From assembly GCA_011109175.1 (NCBI GenBank), contig RDEW01000021.1, positions 507,080 to 571,079 on the forward strand: a stretch of 64,000 nucleotides of DNA, written 5' to 3'. Source of the stretch: Dicyema japonicum (lineage: Eukaryota; Dicyemida; Rhombozoa; Dicyemidae). The first letter of the stretch is position 1. Each line of letters starts with the position of its first letter. Positions 55,109 through 64,000 of this stretch are shown here, one piece after another. Made by a program: the position numbers and the translations under genes. The notes under the pieces were generated by a model. It was not told the DNA's origin. It saw only the letters and a program-made list of their open reading frames with translations, and did no database searches.

Positions 55109-56718
55109 ATGTTTAACGTACGACAATATTTACACAACGAACAGGAAAATTTGGAATTATTTGGTAATAACTTATAGTAATCAAAGGCTTGCTGCTACAA
55201 AGTCTGGAAAAATCACAAGAAAGGAATACTGTAAAACTAATGTCGTAGAAAGCTGGTTAAGATCATAATTAACAAAAGTTTTGAGTTATTGGCACACTTG
55301 GGAGGATTAAATGACCAAAATGATAGACTGTCGCTATATTTGTCAGGAAAACTGTTTATTGGAATTGTTAGGATTCACTCTAAACAGATTTCGCTGTTAA
55401 TTGGTATTTCACAAAGTAATAATAACAGATGATACTATGAATTTGATTAAATTATTCAAGCAAAAAAGGAAAAAACCCAAAAAGGCGTCTAAATCATATG
55501 AAGAAATTCATGACATTGACTATGTATTTGAAAATATCGACATTATAGTATTTTTTATTTAATATTTAGTCAATTTCAGGTTATTCGCCATTTAAAGTAT
55601 TTTAGAGAGTTTTGCTGTTGATCCTCGCTTAATATCACTGCCAGAAGAGTGGACTAGAACTGAACCCGTCATTGAGGAGTTGTTCCCTCCTGTTGATGAA
55701 AATGATTATCAAGAATATTATAATCTATTACTCTCTCCGTCAATTCGAGCGGATCATTCGAATTCACTGAAGCGGCAAAGGTTGTAAAGTTTACTTAAAC
55801 AAGTGACGATTTTTTGGATCCTTCCACCAGTAAAAGGATCCTTTCCAATCAACATATTGGGCCTTTACAATCTCCAAAGGTATTAAATATTGATAATTTT
55901 AATATTTTAAGTATTACTTATTTATATTCATAATCATTCAACCGTTACATTGTTATCATCAAGTGTATAGTCAATTGTTGTAAAAGTACTTATTTTAGAT
56001 TGGGGTTTCGAGGGCAAAGAGGTTACTAAGGGATAATGGCACAAATTATAGTCTCCGCAAAATAAGAGAAAATAGTGAAACTGGAGATAGGACATTATCA
56101 CCGTTTGTGTTAGCAGGCACAGTCCCCAACATAAGCCACCAACTGAACTCTTTAGTTAACAAATATGGTATAATATATATTATGAGAATTATTGAATGAT
56201 ATTTGCAGACTAAAATATAACACATTTGTGAGAAAATCAAATATAAACGAATTAATGGACAGTAAAACGACTGTCTTTCGTAGCATTGAAATGATGAGGC
56301 ATCAAAGTGACAATGAGGAGGGAATCGTGGGATACCAAATGAGCATTCCAGAAAGAAATTCCCAGGAAATGCTGTTTTTGTTAATAAAATAATTTAAAGT
56401 AACATATCAGTGAGTGAAAAAACGAGCGAATATGGACCACAGTTACCTATTCTTCCGGACATTTCTCAATCATCAAAAATTTCAAGGAAAATCTCAATTA
56501 ACGAAAGAGTTCTTTCAAAATGCAAGGAATGCATGTCTTCACAGAAAAGGACAACATTCTCATCGATTTGTCCCCCAACTATGTATTCTAGAAGTCGTGC
56601 TGCTGAGTACTTTAGTGAGATATTAGGTAATAGTTTAATATATAAAGTAGTTCTCTGCAAAAATAATAAAATACAATGTTATCAAAATACGGAGGATATT
56701 CAAATTACTATTTTGTGA
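55109..56718 (+). CDS. REC8: REC8-type kleisin (cohesin subunit)
   Basis: The N-terminal kleisin domain is readable: TQRTGKFGIIW, 23-bp intron, LAATKSGKITRKEYCKTNVV, FELLAHLGGLNDQNDRLS, LYLSGKLFIGIVRIHSKQIS. The region binding SMC3 in family members is thus present, and IWLAAT..K..REY..NVV is closer to REC8 than RAD21. A low-complexity middle (LPEEWTRTEPVIEELFPPVD) runs through six short introns. The C-terminal winged-helix is FSSICPPTMYSRSRAAEYF, SEIL, 20-bp intron, VVLCKNNKIQCYQNTEDIQI, ending at 56716-56718. One-base gains at A runs are needed near 55115 and 55260, and one very short (13 bp) or shifted junction occurs near 55420. REC8 holds sister chromatids together in meiosis; the family call is firm, REC8 over RAD21 is likely. 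Confidence 0.82.
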
Positions 56719-56829
56719 TTTTTTCGTTACTAGTTTTTGTCCTTTTTAAAAATATAATTCTAAAATTCCACAGGTTTATTAAAACACTTTAATGTGGAAT
56801 AAGCGGGAAATTATTTCGTTTCTTCAAGA

Positions 56830-57065
56830 TGCTGCATGTCTCGCCAAAAAGGTCGTCAGTGTAAGACAAAAGGATGGAGTTTTGAGATCTGGAATGGGAA
56901 GGTCGTAAGGACCACGTTGAACGATGTTGAAGATAACAGAGATCCTCGTGGGACTCCGTTTGAGAAGTATCGTGATTTTCGACTTTTGATCATTTACATC
57001 ACCTGTTCTCTGTGTGCTATAATTTGTCGCAGTCCAATGATGTGCTTGGTTGATTCTATTAAATG
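56830..57065 (-). mobile_element. LINE reverse transcriptase fragment
   Basis: Minus strand: FSNGVPRGSLLSSTSFNVVL, then TTFPFQISKLHPFVLH, the NGVPqGS.LSp.lFn..l.d.P block of RT. Upstream frame INQAHHWTATNYS-like sequence is not diagnostic. Confidence 0.6.
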
Positions 57066-57119
57066 AGGCATTAAATTTTTAATAACTAATGCCATTGCAT
57101 AGTTTTGGGGGTTGTAGAT

Positions 57120-57435
57120 TTCTCATCATAATATTGAGTCTCCCTTTCTTACTCAATATGTGATGTGGAAATCCTAGAAATCTCCATTTTTCCTTGTAGA
57201 CGCATCATCAGATCCGACTTACTCATAGGACGTCCAATGCCTGGCTGGCATTCAAAAGGACCAATCTTTTCATTCCCCTGGGAAATAATTTCGCGCTCTG
57301 GCTACGAGTTCTGGTTTCGACCTCAGCTTTCCGGACAATGTCTTTGGATCACTGTACTGGAACAAGTCAGGATCACGAGATTAGTTACTTTGGTTTTACT
57401 TTGGTCTTTGGAATAAATTCATTTATTAACTTGTA
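57120..57435 (+). repeat. SINE copy, plus orientation
   Basis: CATAGGACGTCCAATGCCTG, GCTGGCATTCAAAAGG (reverse complement of the 26.28 kb block), CTCTGGCTACGAGTTCTGG, then GGATCACGAGATTAGTTACT as in 24.69 and 61.15 kb. Confidence 0.6.
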
Positions 57436-57569
57436 TATCCTTAGAAGCTTGAATTACACGTTCAAGGACCGTCATATGATTACTGTAATCAATTACAAGA
57501 TCAGGATATACTGCAGACATTACATCTTCTTCCGAATTTATTAAATGACACAGATTTACAGGAGTACTA

Positions 57570-57700
57570 ATTTTCTAACCTCCCATGAGCAGGTAGCGTT
57601 GCTGTGGGTTCTATTACCAAACGGCTTTTACTTGGTCGAAGAATTCATTTCTATTCTTTGACTCAGAGACGCCTAGTGTCCGGCCTACAACCAAAGAAAA
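57570..57700 (+). repeat. tRNA-headed SINE fragment
   Basis: TGAGCAGGTAGCGTTGCTGT and GGGTTCTATTACC (B-box-like), then TTTGACTCAGAGACGCCTAG, TGTCCGGCCTAC, the family 2 body. Truncated after about 130 bp. Confidence 0.55.
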
Positions 57701-57818
57701 CTGAGATCTTTGTGGAAGGATTTCGGAAATCTTTACCTAAACACGTGGAATCACAAAATAGATTGATTAGTCAAGATGTGTATTAAATAACTTTTTATTA
57801 GAATTTAAAAGTTAATAA

Positions 57819-58636
57819 TTAAGAACAGATATCTCTTGTTGTGAATAATATCACTTTCGAAGAGGAATGAGGACTTCCAAGGCTGTAAGAAGGAGCTCTG
57901 GGTTTGTTGATTGAAACAAATTCTGGGCGATAGTTTAGTGGAGAAGGAGTTATCATTTTGTACTTTCCTAGACAAGTTAGAGGTCTCATGGAATATGAAG
58001 GAGATTTTCCTTTAACAATATTTTGATTGGAAGATGGATATGCACCTGCTCCTGGGCTTGAGGTACAGTCCGGTTTATAAGGGATTCTAAGTCCAAAAAT
58101 GTGAGCGGGACTGTTTGGAAAAGTTTGATTTTTTCTCCCAATTCCAATGGCTGGTTTATATTGATTGGGGGAAGGATTTTCTGATTTAGCACTCAGTGGT
58201 GGTTTGAGTCCAAAGGAATAGGAAGGCTGCTTTGTGCTCCTGGCATTAAGACGATCCCTCGTGTTGTACACGATTGGACCCGGAGATCTCTCAGAATCTG
58301 AGAATGAAACACAAAACTGACTCATATCTTTAAGTCGACCTTTGAGGGAAGCAGAGAGTGGTGAGACCTTCCCAAATCTGTTGACTGAAGGATCCAACTT
58401 GTAGAACTCAGTAATGCAATTATTATTCGCTGAAAGTGACTCCAAAGAATACCAGACTTTGGGAATCGTTTAGCCATTGTGAAGGCAGGCTTGCGGACAC
58501 GTGTAACATCATGGTTCTGGTAGCCAATTGTCGGAGGCAAAGTATACAAGTTTTGGGTATCTAATTTAATCAAATTCTTACGTTTTTTTGCTTTTTTGGA
58601 TTTTTCGCTTAAATTGTTGTCATGGACTTTAATCAT
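57819..58636 (-). CDS. ODF3/CIMAP-like SHIPPO-repeat ciliary protein
   Basis: Start MIKVHDNNLSEKSKKAKKRK, then LYTLPPTIGYQNHDVTR, KPAFTMAKRFPKS, a 23-bp intron, NNNCITEFYKLDPSVNRFG. Downstream lie repeated Pro-Gly/Ser-Pro units spaced 30-40 residues: SPGPIVYNTRDRL, PSYSFGL, SPNQYKPAIG, SSPGAGAYPSS, PSYSM, SPLNYRPEF, PSYSLG. This is the STPGR/SHIPPO repeat pattern of ODF3 (CIMAP) proteins, which line ciliary and flagellar microtubules. The stop is at 57819; a final 22-bp GT-AG intron would instead end in ISVLNY at about 57806. A 24-bp intron (multiple of three) may also be retained. Starts 176 bp from, and divergent to, the ANKMY2-like gene. Confidence 0.85.
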
Positions 58637-58812
58637 TGTCTTGGTACCAATAGTTTATAATATTTATTCGCAAAATAAATTCTAAACAATTTTTAGTTGG
58701 AAGGATTAATTAATTAAATTATAAAAATAAAATAATTGTTTAATTTATATATTGTTAATTTTAACTTGGAGAACCTAAATTAATTGAATTTAAATGACGA
58801 CTTGTTTAAATA

Positions 58813-60014
58813 ATGGACACAAATAATGAATTTTTCTCAGCCATAATATCGGACGATGTTGAGAGAACATCATATTTACTCGACCAAAATTCAAAATATG
58901 TCAACATACCGAATAAAGTTGATTTGTTATCTCAGAAAAGGATGGACTCCAACCATTGCACGTGTCTGCCCACTACGGAAACCCTAACGTCCTTAAACTT
59001 TTGCTGGAAAGAGGGGCTAACATCGATTCGGATAGAAACTCTGAGACTTTCACGGCGTTAATGTTTGCGGCTGTTTCCGGAAATTTCGAATGTGTGGAAA
59101 TTCTGTTAGAGAACAACGCAAATACAAAAAAGACAAATAAAATAGGGAAAACAGCATCCATGTTAGCCCAGTTTGTAGGTTCTCCCCTTCTATTATTGTA
59201 GGAAATGAAAGAATAGCTCGCACTATCAGACATGCCTTCAATAGTTCAGATTTAGTTTGCTTCACGAAAGCAGAGGGTTCCTGTTTTCTCTATTTTTCTA
59301 GGAAAAATGAGAATATCCCCAGATTTAGTGAAACCTTTATCCAAACTACTCGGAATCAGCAACTTTAATCCTATTTGGGTAAATTGATTACTAATTATCC
59401 CAATTCAACTAACACAATTGTAGATTGCCTTGAAAATCGATTCCTCTCTCAAGGAAAACGTGTTTGAGACTGTGGAAGAGGTTCTGATGAGAGTGGGGGA
59501 CAGAGAACAACGCAAACTGGAGGAGAACGACCAAGTACTCAGTCTAAAGTGCTTTTACCTACAACTGATAATACAACGAATGAGAAAACACGGCACATTT
59601 AGGTGGATTAGAGGGTTCTCAGTGTTACGATTGAAGACTACTAAAGGACGAACACGTGTGTGGGGATAGTCACGTGTGGAATAATATTGAGAACTTTATA
59701 AGAGGTATTCCCAGAATGTACTGCTTTACTGAGACTATGGTCATCTCAGTCCTCCAGCACGAGTTACAGAATGTACGATCCATGATAAACTGATAGAAAA
59801 GAGGGGTGGAATGTCTTAACATCAGTTTGGGTGGACAACCCCCCAATTCAAGCCCTCAGTGTCTAGTATGCGATGAGAGAGATAGTCCCCCCAAACTGTG
59901 CAAATGTCGAGCTGTAGACTAATTACTCAACTAAAGGTGTACTACTGCAGTGAGACCTGCCAGCGACTACATTGGACCCACCACAAAGGACAGTGCCTGT
60001 TAAATAAACAATAA
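58813..60014 (+). CDS. ANKMY2-like ankyrin-repeat and MYND-finger protein
   Basis: Start MDTNNEFFSAIISDDVERTS. Ankyrin repeats: 23-bp intron, then KDGLQPLHVSAHYGNPNVL, KLLLERGANIDSD, TALMFAAVSGNFECVEILL, GKTASMLAQFVGNERIA. The middle (SPDLVKPLSKLLGISNFNP, SLKENVFETVEEVLMRV, LIIQRMRKHG, IPRMYCFTETMVISVLQHEL) follows ANKMY2 order. The MYND finger is CLVCDERDSPPKLCKCRA, a 23-bp intron, then VYYCSETCQRLHWTHHKGQC. Stop TAA 60012-60014. Junctions near 59620-59660 and 59790-59860 are not fully resolved. In vertebrates ANKMY2 acts in ciliary trafficking. The gene ends seven bases from the stop codon of the convergent ABI-like gene. Confidence 0.88.
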
Positions 60015-60021
60015 ACATAAT

Positions 60022-60816
60022 TTATTCCGTAAAAGTCACAAAATTACCGGGAAAGAACCCTTTATTGGTGCCGTTAAACCCAAACCACCAATTATCGTCA
60101 TTCTTAAAGTATACAAATATAGTGTCTCCCTTCCTCATGCTCAGTTCGTCCTCCCTCACTGCCATGTAGTCGTAAATGGCCACCACTACAATCATAACAG
60201 AACAGACCCTTTTCGATTTGAGTGTTTATTACGGACTAGGCATTAAATAGAAGGATTACACTCTGAAGTGTTGGGTTCCCCCGTTTCGAGCTCCGGACTG
60301 ACACTTGATCCAATGAAGATGGCAACATAAACAAGACTAGTACCTGCTTTTCGGCGAAAAAGAGGGGAACAAAGGAGTAGGGTTTCATTTGTGCGATTTT
60401 GACTGGGGAATAGTTCAGTTCGAAATCGACAAAGTTCGAGGGCACTTTCTGTTTGACCGCGTTCCTTAATTTTCCGTTGATATTGGTGTTTGTTTTCTAC
60501 GGTAATTAGTAAAACTACGTCAAGCATTTTGGTGGTCTCAACGTCCAAACGGGAGACAACAGCTTCCTCGGCATTCAGTTTGTCCCCGATGATTTGACAG
60601 GAACGACTCACACAATCGGAGATGTCATACAATGCAGCTATCACAGTATTTCTAGCTTCAGTGATTAGACTTCGTGTAAGGTTCTTTAAAGTTATGAATT
60701 CATAAGTACTTCCTGCAGTTCTCCTTCATATCCATCAGCAACTAAGTTGAGGATTGCCGAATTTTGGAGAAAAAAGTTAAAAACCTCAAATTCGTCAGTT
60801 CCCTCACTCATTACCA
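60022..60816 (-). CDS. ABI-like (Abl interactor) SH3 adaptor
   Basis: Start MVMSEGTDEFEVFNFFL, then LNLVADGYEGELQE (compare the VADYCENNY block of ABI), a 26-bp intron, NLTRSLITEARNTVIAALYD, ISDCVSRSCQIIGDKLNAEE, VVSRLDVETTKMLD, the helical WAVE-binding region. The middle is NFVDFELNYSPVKIAQMKPY. The C-terminal SH3 reads VVAIYDYMAVREDELSMRKG, DTIFVYFKNDDNWWFGF, NKGFFPGNFVTF, with the ALYDY, WW and P..Y(F) binding positions kept. Shorter than vertebrate ABI because the proline-rich middle is small. Stop at 60022-60024. ABI works in the WAVE actin-nucleation complex. Introns about 22-26 bp plus one about 80 bp before the SH3. Confidence 0.72.
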
Positions 60817-60819
60817 TTT

Positions 60820-61210
60820 TGTTAACAACAATTGGTAAAATAATCTTTAAAATATTAACTTTATAAAATATTAAAATATTTTTTATATATTTTAAATTAC
60901 CAATGTACAGCAAATACCCGATAAAACCAAATTGAATATCGAAGTCAGTCAAAAAATGGTATGCAAAGTTACTGAGCGATGAAATTCTCAAAGGTCCCCT
61001 CTCCAAGACATTTGGATTTCCTGATCCACATGAACCTAGGAGCGAGCCTGTGCGACTAAAAACATCCTGCTGAACGGCCAATACGTGCTTGCGTGGACTC
61101 AACGGGGGAACATCGTGTCAAGTTGAGGTCTCTGTTGGAGCTTGCCAGGATCACAGGAGTAATTATTTTGGTGTTACCGTGGTCTTTAGAATATTTCATT
61201 TCAAGTCAAA
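60820..61210. other. AT-rich flank and a short repeat
   Basis: 60840-60900 is almost pure A/T. 61080-61200 repeats 24.65-24.75 kb (GGGGGAACATCGTGTCAAG, CAGGATCACAGGAGTAATTA). Confidence 0.5.
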
Positions 61211-61374
61211 GACAATACATGAACACATCTCTACCAAGACCATCCGAAAACTAATTGGAATGATCTACTGGATGGCCTTCTTGAAGACTATCCTCGACGG
61301 AGAAACAAGGAGGACCATAGCACAACTACGTTCTGACTACTTCCCCCTTAGAGACGAGTCGGGCTCTTAACTTC

Positions 61375-61876
61375 AATCACCAGCTATTATCGATACTATG
61401 AGAAGCTGGAAAAACAAAGATATTTTCTTAAGGACCAAATGCAGACTAGTTAATGCAATCGTGTTCCCGGTTTTTCTATACGCCGCAGAATCATGGATAT
61501 TGAAAAAGGCGGATAGACGAAAAATTGATGCTTTTGAGCTGTGGTGCTGGAGGAGGTTACTAAGAATCCCAAAATAACAAACATCGATGTACTCAAACGG
61601 GTAGAGACTGACATTTCGCTTGAGGGAAGAATCGTAAAACACAGATTGGCGTTCTTTGGGCATGTTGTCCGCTCTGATTCACTAGAAAGAACCATTATGC
61701 TGAGCAATATTACTGGGAAGAGAAGACCTGACCGACCAAGGACTCGGTGGCTATCCACGGTGGAAGACGTCACTGGAATGCCTATATCAAGACTACTCGG
61801 GGAGAGTAGAGGAAACTCGTTCATGAGATCTCCAAGGGTCGGACACGATTTAATTAGACAACATAACAATGAGTAG
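61375..61876 (+). mobile_element. LINE family C, post-RT region (second copy)
   Basis: Near-identical to 48.78-49.27 kb: FLYAAESWILKKADRRKI, FELWCWRRLL, VETDISLEGRIVKHRLAFFG, HVVRSDSLERTIMLSNITGK, RPRTRWLSTVED. Small deletions shift the frame. Ends at an AACATAACAAT tail. Confidence 0.85.
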
Positions 61877-62104
61877 CTTTCACATGCCGGGACTTCCAGT
61901 GAACATCGAATACTTGTGGAAGCGTCTTGAGGATAGCAGGCCTCCTACAAGGTAGTGATGTGAAGGCTACTAACTAATGTACCGCAAATAATTATCTACA
62001 TAGGAAAATGACCTGACTAAACACAAATTGATATTACATGAATTCAGACTCTCAACCTCCTTACAAACATAAAAATTCATAAAATGTTAAGTGATTTACT
62101 TTGA

Positions 62105-63570
62105 GCTGCCAAATGGGTCTCATGGTGGTGGTCTGATCGCCCTCATGCATTCGCCTGACATTACCCAGTAAACAGTAATGCTAGTCTTATCCGATGACCA
62201 CAATAAACTAAATTCTGTCATCAACATTATATCCACTCATTATACTCTTAAAAATTTACATCCCCCTTTGTCATTCCTACTCAACTTCATTATTATTTGT
62301 GGTGACCTTAATGCTAAGGATACACTTTGATATTCAAATCAGTACTCGTATGCCAGAAAATCCTCTCACAGCTCGACATATCCCGTGACCTCTCGTTGTC
62401 AACTTTCCCATAAAGGCCTTGATGATCTATGTCTGATCTAACGGGCTCTGGCTCTCAAAGCCATCTATGAATTCCCAATCAAGTCATGTTTTATCCCTAT
62501 GTTATGGAAGAAATGGATCATCATCCCCGTCATCAAGAGCAATAAGGATTCCTTTTCCCTTCGTCTTAAAGGGAAATTTCTTTTATTTAGAAGTTATCAA
62601 AGATCCTGGAAAGAATTGCTCTAAAAGAGATTTTCGGCGACCTCAAATTTTTCAAATCACAACATTGCTTTCTTCCCCTTCACTCGATAACCTTCCACCT
62701 CTCCACTATTATGAAAATATCGCTGACTGTTTCAGCAATTCTATGACCCCTGAAAGAACTGTTCTGGCCTTAATTGATCTGACAAAAGGATTCAATCGAA
62801 TCTCTTGTGGTACTCTCCAACAAAACCAAATCGTCCCCCTGTTAACAGTCTTGGCTTACAAAGTTCCTATCCAGAAGACTGGGTCAGACCTGCTTATATT
62901 CTTGCATTTCTCGGATTTTCTAACTCCACAACGAATTCCGTCGATATCAGTTCTCTTCCCTTCACAAATAAATCTTAACTTCAGCGGATTTCCAACGACT
63001 CAGAAAACGCTCCTTATACCCTACACCGAATTGCATGTAGGGATAGAAACATCCAAATGGCCTCAAAAGATGTCCAAACCCATTTAAATCTTTTTTACCC
63101 CCCGGATGGTCTCAAACAGGATATCTCCATACCCGTCAGAATCTTCAATACTTTATTTACCACAAATCGTAAACAATTCAAACCAGTCCTATAAACTTTT
63201 TGGTGAACAAAAATCCAAAAATCCTCGGAGTCATCTTTGACCCATTTCTCTGTTTTGACAAGCACATAAATAACTCCACTAAAACGAAAATCAAATGTTT
63301 TTCAAGCGGTAGCTGGGCACTCAGACGGCCAATGAAACGTATTTCTAAAGGTGGCTCCATGCATATCACTATCTTTCCTACAAAAGCTACAGAAGATGCT
63401 AAATTCATCACTGAGGGCTATAACGGACTATTTAAATCATCTCGTGCTGACCGCTTACAATGGAAATGGAAGATCCTGCCGCTGGATCACCATGAAATGC
63501 TGAGTCTAAAATATATCCAACAGTCACTTGACCCAACCACCTACTTTCCCACTACTCTAATTCACTGAAA
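62105..63570 (+). mobile_element. LINE relic spanning endonuclease to post-RT
   Basis: Endonuclease pieces GGGLIALMHSPDIT and FIICGDLNAKDT (GDFNAkh motif), pre-RT IIPVIKSNKDSF, an RT scrap (ALIDLTKGFNRIS), then post-RT KNPKILGVIFDPFLCFDKHI and KIKCFSSGSWALRRPM. The last piece repeats at 53.0 kb. Broken frames throughout; the catalytic YADD is not found. Confidence 0.6.
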
Positions 63571-63574
63571 CAGA

Positions 63575-64000
63575 CACATTCGTAGGACTTTCACTGACCT
63601 CCAAAGAACACTCAGGAAAATCCGGCAAAAGATAGAACCTGGAATATATGTATACACGACTTTGTTCACATGTTCCATAAGGAGCCTCAAATAAAAAAAA
63701 GAAACTGGAACCCAGAGCTCATGAAATTAACGCTTCAGAAATACTGCTTCTGAGGGCCGTAAGAGTAAAACGATGTTACATCATCCATCTCTGTTTGGAA
63801 AAAAAGTTCAAGATCTCTACTTATCTGGACCACCAGAGCTAATGTGAAAGTAATGGATCTATAAGAGCGTCTTGAGCTGTGCGATTTTTGACAATGTCCA
63901 GTTTCCTTTCACGTTATGAAAATTGTGGATAATAATTTAATAGGAAAATGAACTCCGGAAATATATTCCAAGGGTTCCTTTTTCGGAACTGATCTGAATT
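63575..64000. other. Unassigned right edge
   Basis: No frame or repeat recognised. Probably continues the LINE 3' flank. Confidence 0.3.

Noticed and set aside
1-64000. CRISPR arrays, operons, bacterial regulators or a prokaryotic defence system
   Set aside because: The genes are animal genes with spliceosomal introns, and no regularly spaced direct repeats with unique spacers were seen.

Overview
The window looks like a fragment of a small, AT-rich metazoan genome packed with mobile-element debris. Every recognisable animal gene is split by extremely short introns (about 16-27 bp, GT-AG with occasional GC-AG). I could place many of them exactly because removing them restores conserved domains (Tousled-like kinase, RBM5/10, nicotinic receptor, MYND finger). 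Introns this short in an animal are known from dicyemid mesozoans, so a dicyemid such as Dicyema is my best guess. That is an inference; no marker gene in the window proves it.

Conserved genes, left to right: a C-terminal fragment (1-123, +); a broken M12B-like zinc metallopeptidase (1.2-1.7 kb, +); an RBM5/RBM10-like splicing factor (4.9-7.4 kb, -); a GluN1-like NMDA receptor (14.6-17.3 kb, -) with a decayed partial copy at 13.2-13.5 kb; a ZSWIM2-like SWIM/RING protein (23.4-24.5 kb, -); a nicotinic-type Cys-loop receptor (26.7-28.3 kb, -); a Delta-like Notch ligand (35.9-37.2 kb, +); Tousled-like kinase (41.5-43.7 kb, -); a FAM8A1/RDD-type membrane protein (46.7-47.2 kb, -); ribosomal protein eS1/S3A (51.4-52.2 kb, -); a REC8-type kleisin (55.1-56.7 kb, +); and a compact block of an ODF3/SHIPPO protein (-), an ANKMY2-like protein (+) and an ABI-like SH3 protein (-) at 57.8-60.8 kb.

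The rest is mostly transposon-derived: two pogo/Tigger DNA transposons (11.2-12.9 and 17.7-19.4 kb), a hAT MITE with a perfect 8-bp target duplication (10.39-10.68 kb), hAT-like transposase relics, several non-LTR retrotransposon lineages (one carrying a 2A-like peptide, one nested inside another at 31.3-34.8 kb), and many tRNA-headed SINEs. Several SINE copies end in the same CGGGGTTATTAAATAA-type tail as a local LINE.

The genes cover animal signalling (NMDA and ACh receptors, Notch ligand), splicing (RBM5-like), chromatin and meiosis (TLK, REC8), cilia (ODF3-like, ANKMY2-like) and actin signalling (ABI). They do not form an operon. Several conserved genes need one base added at a short homopolymer to stay in frame. 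That pattern looks like homopolymer under-calling in the assembly, though real decay is possible. Boundaries of repeats are approximate unless stated.
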